Below, piece by piece: positions 45,577-54,638 of a stretch of 64,000 nt of DNA. The first letter of the stretch is position 1; each line of letters opens with the position of its first letter. The position numbers were made by a program, and so were the translations under genes. A model generated the notes under the pieces. The model saw only the letters and a program-made list of their open reading frames with translations. It had not been told where the DNA came from and searched no databases. Source of the stretch: CAZAMP01 sp964486455 (GTDB lineage: Bacteria; Eisenbacteria; RBG-16-71-46; CAZAMP01); contig CAZAMP010000023.1 in the NCBI GenBank assembly GCA_964486455.1, forward strand, positions 1-64,000, read 5' to 3'.

Positions 45577-46085
45577 GACGTCACCGCTTTCTCGTCATCG
45601 AGAGCGCGCAGTCCACGGCGTGCGTGCTCGAATGCGAACCCGATGAGCATGGTGCCCCAGACGACTTGCCAGAGATAGTCGTGCACGAACCCGGCGAGCT
45701 CCGGGGCCCGGTGCACGAAGATTCCGAGGAGCGAGATTCGGATCACGTTCACGATCCCGACGAATGTCAACGCGATGACGAGCGCCGTAACCCTTCGCCG
45801 CCACGGACAGGGAAACGCCAGGATGAATGCGCCCAGCAGAACGGTCGCGTAGATCCCCGTGCACTCGTCGACGATCTGGATCCAGGGATGGGGTCCGAAC
45901 GTGACGACGGTCCCGTGTGTAGCAGCCGGCGAGCCGAGGATCGTCATCGTGCGGCTTACGAGTTCGGCGATGAACTCCTTGAGCGCCGACATGGGAGCGG
46001 GACTTCCGCGCACGACGAGGAGGCCTACGAGGCTCAGGACCGCGAAGGTCACCAGAAAACGGGCTGGGCGGACTCGATTACTCAT
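45573..46085 (-). CDS. Exosortase family protein (XrtH-like)
   Basis: A 170-aa polytopic membrane transpeptidase. The exosortase catalytic set is visible: Cys in VDECTGIYATVLLG, Arg in VGIVNVIRISLLGIF, and His in FVHDYLWQVVWG. The short length fits the XrtH-type rather than the longer EpsH-type enzymes. It should cut C-terminal sorting signals and transfer the protein to a surface acceptor. A single likely substrate gene starts divergently 147 bp away. It is translationally coupled to the downstream partner membrane protein. Confidence 0.88.
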   Translation of the reverse strand: MSNRVRPARFLVTFAVLSLVGLLVVRGSPAPMSALKEFIAELVSRTMTILGSPAATHGTVVTFGPHPWIQIVDECTGIYATVLLGAFILAFPCPWRRRVTALVIALTFVGIVNVIRISLLGIFVHRAPELAGFVHDYLWQVVWGTMLIGFAFEHARRGLRALDDEKAVTS

Positions 46086-46150
46086 CGGGAAGTCCTATTC
46101 TATGGGTACGCATCGCCAGAGACCAGCCGTTCGGTCCCGTGCAGGGTCAC

Positions 46151-46180
46151 TTGCGGACCCAGTGTCCGCTCAAGTAGAAT
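46151..46180 (+). promoter_or_regulatory. Promoter of the exosortase substrate gene with palindromic spacer
   Basis: TTGCGG, an 18-nt spacer and TAGAAT form a plausible sigma-70 promoter. The -35 and spacer contain the dyad GCGGAC-N5-GTCCGC (46153-46169), well placed for a repressor. The divergent exosortase operon starts 65 bp to the left and could share this control. Confidence 0.5.
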
Positions 46181-46232
46181 CTAACGTGATTCGGCGCTCC
46201 ACATCACTCCCGCATCCCATGGAGAACGTGAT

Positions 46233-46718
46233 ATGACCCGGATCCCTCTGAAGCTCTCGGCGACCGCGGTCGTGCTTGCCACGTTTATCCTCGTCGAGAC
46301 GGTGGACGCCGCGGACCACTATGCCGGAGTCACCGGGACCGCGGTTGATCACGGCACCTGTTCTATCGTCGTGGAAGACATCTTCCCGCCCACGAATCTC
46401 TACGACTACCAAATCGATGTCTTGCAGGGGTGGACCGCAGAGATGACGGCGCAGGCGATCTTCGACACCCTCACCGGGCCGAACGGCCTTCCGCCGGGAG
46501 ACTTCGACGTCTCGATGCCGCTGCCGAACTGGGTTCGCGTCAGCGGTTCCATCACGAGCTTCGATGCGTCGAGTGAGATCGAGGGTCAGGTCGTCGAGGA
46601 AGTTTACCCAGGTATCGGCGTGCCGAACCTCGGTCTGCCGGCAGCGATCGTCGTCGCGGTCGTCCTCGCCGGCGGAGGCGTCTTCTACTTGAGGCGGCGC
46701 GCGCGGGCGGTCGCCTAG
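46233..46718 (+). CDS. Secreted protein with exosortase sorting signal
   Basis: A 161-aa protein with an N-terminal signal peptide ending VDA. The mature body of about 100 residues is acidic, with one Cys, and of no known family. The C-terminus has the tripartite sorting layout: short motif GVPNLGLP, a hydrophobic helix AAIVVAVVLAGGGVFYL and the basic end RRRARAVA. The motif resembles the VP/IPTL-type signals of XrtH substrates. It lies divergent to an exosortase gene, so it is almost certainly its dedicated substrate. No other protein in this window shows such a tail. The function of the displayed domain is unknown. Confidence 0.8.
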   Translation: MTRIPLKLSATAVVLATFILVETVDAADHYAGVTGTAVDHGTCSIVVEDIFPPTNLYDYQIDVLQGWTAEMTAQAIFDTLTGPNGLPPGDFDVSMPLPNWVRVSGSITSFDASSEIEGQVVEEVYPGIGVPNLGLPAAIVVAVVLAGGGVFYLRRRARAVA

Positions 46719-46749
46719 TACGAGCGGGTAGCAGGGAATTTCCAAAAAG

Positions 46750-46775
46750 GCCCCGGCGAGCCGAATCGTCGGGGC
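46750..46775 (+). terminator. Hairpin after the exosortase substrate gene
   Basis: GCCCCGGCGA and TCGTCGGGGC pair over 10 bp with one mismatch and a 6-nt loop; TGCTTTG follows, a weak U-tract. It lies just 18 nt before the kinase GTG start, so it might also act on the kinase leader. Confidence 0.65.
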
Positions 46776-46793
46776 TGCTTTGTGGGGTGGCGG

Positions 46794-49700
46794 GTGAATC
46801 GGATCGGCCCGTACGAGGTCGTCGAGCGATTGGGGCGGGGGGCGTTCACGGTCGTCTACCGGGCGCGGAAGGCGGATGGTGGGCCCGAGATCGCCTTGAA
46901 GGTTCTCGACGAACGTGATCATGAGCCGAAGGCGCTCGAGCGTTTCATGCGCGAGGCTGAGATCGCGTCTCATCTCTCCGATATCGCGATCCCGTCCATT
47001 CATGAGATCGGCACGGATGGACCCCACCACTACATCGCCATGGATCTCGTGGAGGGGCGCGCGCTCGATGCGGTACTGCGCGAGACCGGTCCGCTCGACA
47101 TCGAGAAGGTGATCGATCTCGGCATTCAGATCTCACGAGCGCTCTCGACCGCGCACGCGATCGGTATCGTGCATCGCGACATCAAGCCGGCCAATCTGAT
47201 CCTGACGACCGACGGAAAACTCCGCGTGCTCGACTTCGGACTCTCGCGTATGGCCGGGATGGATACGATCTCGGCGTCCGGGACCATTACCGGAACCGCG
47301 CCCTACATGTCACCGGAGCAGCTTCTCGGTGAACGCGTCGACGCCAGGAGCGACCTCTTCTCGGCCAGCGTGGTGCTCTATGAGCTCATCGCCGGCCGCC
47401 GCCCGTTCGACGGTGATCGCTTCGAGACCGTAGCGCACGCCATCTTGAACCTCCCGCCCGTCAGGCTGTCCACGCTTGGAGTGGCGATCGCGGATCTACT
47501 GGAACGCGTGCTCTTCAAGGGGCTCGCGAAGAATCCCGACCTTCGCTATCAGAGCGCTGAGGAGATGCGAAACGACTGGGAGCTCGTCCGCGAGGGGTCC
47601 GCGGAGGGGCTTCATCCCGCTCGTCTCTTCGCCACCGCTGACGTGATGCAGGCGGCCGCCCCCGAGGAGTATGCGGCGTTCGTCGGCCGTGACACGGCCA
47701 TCGACGATATCGATCATGTACTGCGCGTTGTGGGCGTCAGTGGTGGGACGGCTGTGATGCTTTCCGGCGAAGCGGGAGTCGGCAAGACCCGCTTCATCGA
47801 GGAGTTCGCGGCCAGGACGCGCGCGGACGGGTGGGAGACGCTCACGGCACAGTGCTCGGCGGGACGCGGCACGCGGCCTTATCAGGCATGGGCCGATCTT
47901 CTCGAGCGATACTTCACGGCACGCGGCCGGGTCACTCCCGATTCCATTCGGGACGCGCTGCTTGCCATGGGTCTGGACCTGCGGCTCGCGATGCTCGACC
48001 TCTTCTTCAAGTTCTCCGCGTCGCCAACCGCGATGGAAACGGATGTTCGCGGGCTTTGGGAAGCGCTCGCGGCGCTCGTTCGCCGGATCGCGGAGGACCG
48101 TCCGCTTCTGCTTCAGATCGATGACATTCATCGGGCGGACGAGGAGAGCCTCGAGTTTCTTCAATATCTTTCCGGCGAGCTCCGCAACGCGCCCGTCGTG
48201 GTCGTCGGAACCTATCGACAAGATGAGCTGCAGGATTCCGCTGAGGGGAGCATGCACCCCCTCGACGCGACGATCGTGGAGCTCAGGCGGAGTGACTTTC
48301 TGCACGAGATTTCGCTGGATTGCCTCGATGGGGCCGCCGTTCGGGAGCTGGTGGCTTCACGTTTCACGGGACTCGCCGTTGGGGATGCGATCGCGGAGCA
48401 GATTCACCGCAAGAGCGAAGGGAATCCGCTTCACGTCGTCGAGACACTGAAGCTCTTGGAGGCGGAGGGCAACGTCCGCCGGCGAAACGGCGAATGGGTT
48501 CTGAGCGGAGATCTGACGGCACTGCCGATACCGCAGAAGGTCGCTGATCTCATCCGAAATCGTCTCGACGGCATTCCGCGCGATGACCGCGAGCTCCTGG
48601 AATTCGCCGCGGTCGCCGGCGAGAACTTCGCCGCTCGGATCGTGACCGACGGCTTCGAGTTCTCGCACCGCGAATCACTCCGTCGTCTTCGCCGATTAGA
48701 TCAGATGCACGGCATCGTACGCGCAACCGAGCGAGGATATCGATTCGTGCAGGCGAAGGTGCGGGACTTTCTTCTCGAGAGCCTTCCGCCCGAACTCACG
48801 ATCGAATACCACCGATCGATCGCGCGATCGCTGGAGCGTCTCAGCGGCGGACGGGACGATGGGGCGTCTGAGACCGCCGAGCACTTTCTCCTCGGCGGTG
48901 AGCCGATGCTCGCGGTCCCCCACCTGGAAGCGGCGGGTGATCGTGACTACCGACTCTTCGCCAACGAACAGGCACTCAAGACGTGGCAGCAGGCGCGGAA
49001 GATCCTGACCCAGCAGGCGCCGCGGGAAGAGATCCTCGCGCGCTGCCGGTGCCTTCGAAAGATCGCCGGCGTGGAGAGGCGCTTGGGGCGCTATGAGGAG
49101 TCCATCCTCTCGGCGTCATTGCTCCTGAAGCTGGCGGACGATGCTGATGCTCCGTCGGAGCGCGCGGAGGCTCATCTCGCGATGAGCCTGGCGCAGTTTC
49201 ATCAGGGAGATTCCGATAGATCCCTTGCCTCGGCCCGCGCGGCGAGGGAGGGCTTCGCCAACGCCGGCGATGAAGAGAGCGTCGCCCGTGCGCTGGACCA
49301 GGAGGGCGACACGCTCTTCACGTCCGGCAGCATGGACAAGGCGCTCTCCCTCTATACGGAAGCGCTCGAAGTGCGCAAGCGCTGGAACTCCAAGGTGGAT
49401 ATCGCGCAGAGCCACCTGCGCATCGGTCGTTGCCACCGACGCATGCGCGCGTTCGAGCAGAGCATTGATCACCTGATGCGGGCCCGAGAGACGCTCGAGC
49501 ACGTCGGGGACAAGGTGACGGCGGCGGTCACCGGCGGCGAGATCGCGAACACGTATTTCATGCTGCAGCGATTCGGCGAGGCGAGCCCAATGTATGAAGC
49601 TTCCCTCGATGTTCTGCGGCGGGCGGGCGACCGCTGGCGGGTGGCGCGACTCCTTCTGAGCGCGGGGAACGTGCAGTTCATACGCGGCAATCTCACGGCG

Positions 49701-50633
49701 TGCCGAGATCTCTACGAGGAGTCGCTCGCGATCCGCCGGGAGGTGGGCGATCGGCAGGGCGCCGGCACCGTTCAGAACAACCTGGCCTGGGTCCACTTTC
49801 ATCAGGCGCGATACGCCGATGCCATCTCCGCCGCCCACGACGGCCACGCCGCTTTCACCGAGTTCAAGGATCTCAGCCACCTGGCGGATACGGAATCGTT
49901 GCTGGGATGGATCTACTTGAGCTTGGGTGACCCCGCGACATCGGGCGCTCATTTCGCGCGTGCCGCCGAGATTGCGGCCGGGCAAGAGGACACGCGCGCC
50001 GGGGCCGTCGCGCTGGCGGGTGGCGCGCGCGCAGAGGCGGCGGCAGGGGGGGACATCGAGGCGACGTTGCGCGAGCTGTCGGAGGGCCTCGACCTGAGTG
50101 GGGCGCCGGATGTCGGGGCCGAGGTCGCGATGGCAAGGGCGGCATGTCTCAATGTGTCCGGCCGGAGGGATAAGGCGTTGGCCGCCGCCCGGGATGCCAT
50201 GACATTTTGCGAAACCGCGCAGGACAAGCTGCTCAAGACGCGGGTGGAGACGACCTATCTTCTGCTGGCTCCCCACGGCGATCCGGACGTGCGCCTGAAG
50301 GCGCTGGATCGAATCGCCGACGTCCTGGCCATCGTGTCGGCGAGCCACCTTCGTGAAATGGAGTACGGTCTTCGCTGTGCCCACGCATTGCTTCTTCACG
50401 AGTCGTCGCCGGACCACGCCATCAGCGAGCTGCGCCACGCGCTCGGGGTCGCGGACATGGTTCTCACCAACGTTCCCGAAGAGCACCGGCTGGGCTGGTG
50501 TCGGGTCAATGACTATCCTAATGTAATTGAACGACTTACAGCGTGGGCCGGTACTGTCGGCGACGCCACCGCGGCGGCCGAGGCCCAGTGGCGCCTCGAC
50601 GCGTTTCGTCGATATCAGGCAATGCGCGAATAG
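46794..50633 (+). CDS. Large Ser/Thr protein kinase with AAA-type ATPase and TPR repeats
   Basis: About 1279 aa, best started at GTG 46794 behind GGGGTGGCGG (GTG 46782 is also open). Residues 1-270 form a Hanks-type kinase: GRGAFTVVY, IALKVL (Lys), HRDIKPANL, DFGLSRMAG and GTAPYMSPEQ. Next comes an AAA/STAND-like ATPase with Walker A SGEAGVGKTRFIEEF near 325 and Walker B LLLQIDDIHRADEESLEF. Residues about 740-1270 are TPR-like helical repeats. No transmembrane helix is seen, so it should be cytoplasmic. This kinase-ATPase-TPR design resembles PknK-like signalling regulators that integrate protein binding with phosphorylation. Its target is unknown. It follows the exosortase substrate gene closely, but a hairpin separates them. 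Confidence 0.9.
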   Translation: MNRIGPYEVVERLGRGAFTVVYRARKADGGPEIALKVLDERDHEPKALERFMREAEIASHLSDIAIPSIHEIGTDGPHHYIAMDLVEGRALDAVLRETGPLDIEKVIDLGIQISRALSTAHAIGIVHRDIKPANLILTTDGKLRVLDFGLSRMAGMDTISASGTITGTAPYMSPEQLLGERVDARSDLFSASVVLYELIAGRRPFDGDRFETVAHAILNLPPVRLSTLGVAIADLLERVLFKGLAKNPDLRYQSAEEMRNDWELVREGSAEGLHPARLFATADVMQAAAPEEYAAFVGRDTAIDDIDHVLRVVGVSGGTAVMLSGEAGVGKTRFIEEFAARTRADGWETLTAQCSAGRGTRPYQAWADLLERYFTARGRVTPDSIRDALLAMGLDLRLAMLDLFFKFSASPTAMETDVRGLWEALAALVRRIAEDRPLLLQIDDIHRADEESLEFLQYLSGELRNAPVVVVGTYRQDELQDSAEGSMHPLDATIVELRRSDFLHEISLDCLDGAAVRELVASRFTGLAVGDAIAEQIHRKSEGNPLHVVETLKLLEAEGNVRRRNGEWVLSGDLTALPIPQKVADLIRNRLDGIPRDDRELLEFAAVAGENFAARIVTDGFEFSHRESLRRLRRLDQMHGIVRATERGYRFVQAKVRDFLLESLPPELTIEYHRSIARSLERLSGGRDDGASETAEHFLLGGEPMLAVPHLEAAGDRDYRLFANEQALKTWQQARKILTQQAPREEILARCRCLRKIAGVERRLGRYEESILSASLLLKLADDADAPSERAEAHLAMSLAQFHQGDSDRSLASARAAREGFANAGDEESVARALDQEGDTLFTSGSMDKALSLYTEALEVRKRWNSKVDIAQSHLRIGRCHRRMRAFEQSIDHLMRARETLEHVGDKVTAAVTGGEIANTYFMLQRFGEASPMYEASLDVLRRAGDRWRVARLLLSAGNVQFIRGNLTACRDLYEESLAIRREVGDRQGAGTVQNNLAWVHFHQARYADAISAAHDGHAAFTEFKDLSHLADTESLLGWIYLSLGDPATSGAHFARAAEIAAGQEDTRAGAVALAGGARAEAAAGGDIEATLRELSEGLDLSGAPDVGAEVAMARAACLNVSGRRDKALAAARDAMTFCETAQDKLLKTRVETTYLLLAPHGDPDVRLKALDRIADVLAIVSASHLREMEYGLRCAHALLLHESSPDHAISELRHALGVADMVLTNVPEEHRLGWCRVNDYPNVIERLTAWAGTVGDATAAAEAQWRLDAFRRYQAMRE

Positions 50634-50669
50634 ACCGATAGATTCACCAGTGCCGATCTCGACGCCGGT

Positions 50670-50678
50670 TGCTATACT
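50670..50678 (+). promoter_or_regulatory. Extended -10 promoter of the fmdB-pfk unit
   Basis: TTGCTATACT has the TGn extension in front of TATACT (50673-50678). No good -35 lies at 17 nt, which is acceptable for an extended -10 promoter. The fmdB ATG is 55 nt downstream. Confidence 0.5.
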
Positions 50679-50733
50679 CGCCGGTCCACAATCGGCAACA
50701 GTCTTCATCCGATCACGATTGAGGAGCCCTGGA

Positions 50734-50931
50734 ATGCCGAATTTCGAGTTCGCCTGCGAGGCCTGCGGGACAAGATTCGACCTGAACCTGCCGATATCCA
50801 AACGTGACGGCCGGGACGAAGTGTGCCCGAGCTGCGGGGACGACAAGATCGCCCGACAGCTCACCGCCCCTTCGGTCAAAGTATCGTCATCCTCGACCTC
50901 ACCCGCGCCACCGTGCGGGGCGTACGGCTGA
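50734..50931 (+). CDS. FmdB-family zinc-ribbon protein
   Basis: A 65-aa protein starting at ATG 50734 behind GAGGAGCCC. The FmdB-type zinc ribbon has FEFACEACGTRFDLNLPISK at the start, then VCPSCGDDKIARQL, giving CxxC-CxxC metal ligands. A Ser/Pro tail ends in a further Cys. Family members are annotated as regulatory proteins but have no firm function. The next gene, a phosphofructokinase, starts 55 bp downstream and is probably co-transcribed. Confidence 0.85.
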   Translation: MPNFEFACEACGTRFDLNLPISKRDGRDEVCPSCGDDKIARQLTAPSVKVSSSSTSPAPPCGAYG

Positions 50932-50986
50932 CAGGCCAGAACCAGTTGAGCGGTTCGCTCAACCCGACAGACGAGGCAATCAAATC

Positions 50987-52093
50987 ATGGGTCGGAATTC
51001 GACACGCCGCATCGGAATCCTGACCGGGGGTGGGGACTGCCCCGGGCTCAACGCCGTTATCCGCGCCGTCGCCAAGCCGGCGATCATCGATCACGGGGCC
51101 ACCGTCATCGGTATCGAAGACGGGTTCGAAGGACTTGTCGAAGGGAAGATGCACGAGCTTCGGCCGTCGGATGTCTCCGGCATTCTGAACATGGGCGGCA
51201 CGATTCTCGGCAGCTCGAACAAGGCCGATCCGTTCCACTACCCAACCCTTTCCCACGACGCGAAGACGGTGATCGTGGACGCGTCTCCGAAGGTGCTCCG
51301 CAACATCAAGGCGTGGGACCTGGATGTCATCGTCGCGATCGGTGGCGACGGCACGATGCACATCTCAAAAGGGCTAATGGATCTCGGGGTCAACGTCGTC
51401 GGCGTGCCGAAGACCATCGACAACGATCTCGCGGGCACCGACCTTACTTTCGGATTCGATTCCGCGGTTTACGTCGCGACCGAAGCGATCGACCGCCTTC
51501 ACACCACCGCCTCGTCACATCACCGGGTCATGGTGATCGAGGTGATGGGCCGCTACGCTGGTTGGATCGCGCTTCACTCCGGTCTTGCCGGAGGGGCGGA
51601 CGTCATCCTCATTCCGGAGATCCCGTTCAGCTGGGAAGCTGTCTTCGAGAGAGTCATCCATCGTTCCACGCACGGCAAACGCTTCAGCATCGTCTGCGTC
51701 GCCGAAGGCGCGAAGGCGGCGGGTGAGGACCTCACCGTCAAGGCGACGGATGACCGGCGGACCGACGCGAAGCAGCTCGGCGGAATCGGCGGCCTCGTCG
51801 CCGCGCGGATCCAAGAGGCGACGGAACTCGAGACGCGCGTGACGGTTCTCGGTCATCTTCTGCGCGGGGGATCCCCCACGCCGTTCGACCGCATCCTCGC
51901 GACGCGTTTCGGCGCGATGGCCTGCGTGCTCACGGCCCAGGGTGAGTACGGTATGATGGCCGCGTTGCGGGGCGACTCGATCACGGCCATTCCGATAGCG
52001 GATTCAATCGCCAAGCAGCGGCTTGTGCCGATCGATGGTGAGGTCGTGAAGGTTGCCCGCGCCGTCGGCACCTCCTTCGGAGACGGGGATTAG
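50987..52093 (+). CDS. pfkA: 6-phosphofructokinase
   Basis: A 368-aa PFK starting at ATG 50987; the frame open upstream of it is shadow of fmdB. Motifs are GILTGGGDCPGLNAVIRAV, IVAIGGDGTMHI, the catalytic PKTIDNDLAGTDLTFGF and VIEVMGRYAGWIAL. It phosphorylates fructose 6-phosphate in glycolysis. The donor-deciding positions are mixed: Gly after GGD as in ATP enzymes, and Lys in PKTIDND as in pyrophosphate enzymes. This Gly/Lys pair occurs in the actinobacterial-type group, where ATP use is known, so ATP is the better guess. Two hairpins follow the stop. Confidence 0.92.
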   Translation: MGRNSTRRIGILTGGGDCPGLNAVIRAVAKPAIIDHGATVIGIEDGFEGLVEGKMHELRPSDVSGILNMGGTILGSSNKADPFHYPTLSHDAKTVIVDASPKVLRNIKAWDLDVIVAIGGDGTMHISKGLMDLGVNVVGVPKTIDNDLAGTDLTFGFDSAVYVATEAIDRLHTTASSHHRVMVIEVMGRYAGWIALHSGLAGGADVILIPEIPFSWEAVFERVIHRSTHGKRFSIVCVAEGAKAAGEDLTVKATDDRRTDAKQLGGIGGLVAARIQEATELETRVTVLGHLLRGGSPTPFDRILATRFGAMACVLTAQGEYGMMAALRGDSITAIPIADSIAKQRLVPIDGEVVKVARAVGTSFGDGD

Positions 52094-52166
52094 CCTCGAC
52101 ACTTCGAGGCATCGACAGCGCTTCTTGATGAAATCGAGCGGGCCCGCCACACACGTGACGGGCCCG
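52094..52166. terminator. Paired hairpins between convergent genes
   Basis: CCTCGA-N4-TCGAGG at 52094-52109, and CGGGCCCG at 52139-52146 repeated inverted at 52159-52166 with TTGTC after it. The symmetric second hairpin can serve both the pfk gene and the convergent secreted-protein gene ending at 52221. Confidence 0.65.
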
Positions 52167-52220
52167 TTGTCATGACCGAATTGCATGTGCCCCGGCCGAA
52201 CCTGCCGCGCCGGGTCGAAT

Positions 52221-54638
52221 CTACCGCGTGACCATCAGCTTGAGGGTTCGCGTCTGTCCGTCCGACTGCAACCGTCCCATGTACAGCCCGGGCGCGACGA
52301 GCTCGCCCGACGTGCTCCGGCCGTCCCACGGAGCGGCGTGGAGGCCGGCGTCTAGAACGCCGTCAACGAGATGTGTCACGAGACGGCCCTGGATGTCATA
52401 GATGTCCAACACGGCCCGGCCGCGCGACGCCAGCTCGAACCGCAGCGTCGTGGCCGAACCGAACGGGTTGGGGGCCGCCGGCATGAAGTGCGTCAGACCT
52501 ACCGCGACTCCGTCCATCGGGACATCCGTCGCGATCGGTTCGCCGAAGACCTGGAAGTCGTCGATGGCCGCTTCCACGATCGAACCGCCGTTCAGGTCGC
52601 TCGCGACGAAGCGGAACTGCACCTGGCTCTTGTCCGTGATGTAGTCCTCGAGGTTGAAGGACAGCTCTTCCCAGAAGTTGCGCGTCTGCGAGAGCGTCTC
52701 CAGGTTGATCCAGCTCGAGCCTCCGTCCTCCGACACGTCGATCACGAAGTCGTCCTCGCCGGGGTTGTTGCCGGCGTCGTTACTGTACCAGCGGTAGAAC
52801 GAGACCTTGGGCTGGAGGAGCGTGTTCAGGTTGAATATAGGGCTCAGCAACGTGGTCGTGCCGCCATCCACGTCGGCCTCACCCAGAGAGCCGCCCGGCG
52901 GTCCGTTCCCGGTAACGAACGCGTTCACACCGGGGGCGGCGGTATGATCGTCTTCCGGCTGGACCTGGCCGTTGCCGGTGCCGTTCGGATCGACGCGCAC
53001 CCAGATCCCCGCCGAGGCGTTGTCACCGGCGGCGCCTACCGTCCATCCGTTGTCCGACTCCAGGTCGTCGGCGAAGTACACCGGTAGGAGGAGGAAGTCG
53101 ACGGTCGCGATCTCGTTTTCGAAGATGGAGACTTCCATCTGCTCCGGCATGTAGCCGAAGAGCGATGCCTCGCCATCGTACGATCCCGTGGGCACGGATC
53201 CGAATTCATACTGGCCGAAGAGATCGGTCTGGGTCTCGAGCGGTGTGATCAGCACGCGGACCGTCGCGTCCTCCAGCGGCTCTAGGATGTCGCCATCCAC
53301 CAGGGTTTCGACGATGCCCGAGAGCGAGCCGGCGGCCAACGGATCGAGGGCGACGTCGACGGTCGTTTCGCCGCCCGCCGAGATGTTGACGTTTTCGGTG
53401 TGCGGGTCATAAGCGAACGCGTCGAAGTGGACCTCGTGCGATCCCGGCTCGAGCGTCAGCTGATAGTAGCCCGCGCCGTTGGTGGACGTTGCCTTGCCGG
53501 CCACGGGTACGGTTACGTCGACTCCCTCAACCGGCAGTCCCGTTGACGCATCGGTGACCGTACCGCTGAGCGTGCCGAAGTTCGCCTCGAACTGAAGGAC
53601 GTAGAGACCGGTCGAGATGTCGCTCACGTAGACCGCGCCTGACGGGGAGTAGGGATACGCGCCCCACGCGCCGTCGAAACCACTTCCCGTGCCTGGGTAA
53701 GTGTCGTAGTAGCCCACCCTCTCCAGATTGAGCGGGTTGCTCACATCGATGACCTGCAGCCCGGTCTTGTACCAGGCGACGAAGGCGAAGTCGCCGCGGA
53801 TGTGCACGTTGTGAATGATGGACGACGGGTCGTCCGGATGCGTGAACTCGCCGACCGACGAAAGGTTGTACGGATCGCTCACGTCGACGACTGTGATGTG
53901 GCCGCCAGAGACCTCGTCCGTCGTGAGGCAGTAGTTGCCGTCGTCGGTGACCCAGGTGTTATGCGTGAAGACGTCGGCCGTCGGTTGTGTGTCGGTGATG
54001 GTGATGGTCGGGAGACTGGAAACGTCGAGTACGATCAGCAGGCCGTCGTAGACCGCCCCACCGTATGCCAGGCCGTCCCGAACGAAGATGTCGTGAATGT
54101 AGTGATCGTCCCACGTGGCAATGACGCTCGGGCTCTCCGGGTTTCCGGTCAGATCGAGCACCACCGTCCCGTTGTCCGTTCCAACGGCATACAAGTAGCC
54201 GGTGTCGGTATCGATGAAGATGTTGTGGCAGGTCGAGAAACCGCCGGCATAGAAGCCCACGTCCGTCGGGTTGAGTGGATCGTTGAGGTTGATGATCCGA
54301 AGCCCGCTGCCCGTCTCGTTGCTGATGTACGCGTAGCTGCCGTACGTCTTGATATCACGCCAGATGCTCTCGGGGCCTCCGAAGTAGCCGACCGTGGCCG
54401 GGTTCTGCGGGTCGGTGGCGTCGACGAACCATGTGCCGCTGTACTCGCCGACGATGGCGATCTCGGTACCGCCGCTGTCGTATCCCCAGATGTCCGAATA
54501 GGTCGAGTAGCTATCCAGGTGTGAGAGCAACGAGACGTTTTCAGACTGCTGTCCGTGGGCCGGTCCGACGAAGATCGCGAACGCCGCGAACAGACAAACA
54601 GAGAAACAGGCCACATTGCAGTGACTGCGGATCTTCAT
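52221..54638 (-). CDS. Choice-of-anchor-B/LVIVD-repeat secreted protein with FlgD-Ig tail
   Basis: An 805-aa protein with ATG 54638 behind GGAGG at 10 nt. The signal peptide ends VGPAHG. Residues about 30-380 are LVIVD-type propeller repeats, for example SGTWFVDATDPQNPATVGYF and GLQVIDVSNPLNLERVGYYD, the choice-of-anchor-B domain. Two carboxypeptidase-regulatory-like domains follow (GTVTDASTGLPVEGVDVTV and LEPLEDATVRVLITP). A jelly-roll-like domain comes next, with SDNGWTVGAAGDNASAGIWV. The tail APNPFGSATTLRFELASRGR with YDIQGRLVTHLVDG is FlgD-Ig. It is probably a surface-attached adhesive or structural protein. Monocistronic. Confidence 0.85.
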   Translation of the reverse strand: MKIRSHCNVACFSVCLFAAFAIFVGPAHGQQSENVSLLSHLDSYSTYSDIWGYDSGGTEIAIVGEYSGTWFVDATDPQNPATVGYFGGPESIWRDIKTYGSYAYISNETGSGLRIINLNDPLNPTDVGFYAGGFSTCHNIFIDTDTGYLYAVGTDNGTVVLDLTGNPESPSVIATWDDHYIHDIFVRDGLAYGGAVYDGLLIVLDVSSLPTITITDTQPTADVFTHNTWVTDDGNYCLTTDEVSGGHITVVDVSDPYNLSSVGEFTHPDDPSSIIHNVHIRGDFAFVAWYKTGLQVIDVSNPLNLERVGYYDTYPGTGSGFDGAWGAYPYSPSGAVYVSDISTGLYVLQFEANFGTLSGTVTDASTGLPVEGVDVTVPVAGKATSTNGAGYYQLTLEPGSHEVHFDAFAYDPHTENVNISAGGETTVDVALDPLAAGSLSGIVETLVDGDILEPLEDATVRVLITPLETQTDLFGQYEFGSVPTGSYDGEASLFGYMPEQMEVSIFENEIATVDFLLLPVYFADDLESDNGWTVGAAGDNASAGIWVRVDPNGTGNGQVQPEDDHTAAPGVNAFVTGNGPPGGSLGEADVDGGTTTLLSPIFNLNTLLQPKVSFYRWYSNDAGNNPGEDDFVIDVSEDGGSSWINLETLSQTRNFWEELSFNLEDYITDKSQVQFRFVASDLNGGSIVEAAIDDFQVFGEPIATDVPMDGVAVGLTHFMPAAPNPFGSATTLRFELASRGRAVLDIYDIQGRLVTHLVDGVLDAGLHAAPWDGRSTSGELVAPGLYMGRLQSDGQTRTLKLMVTR

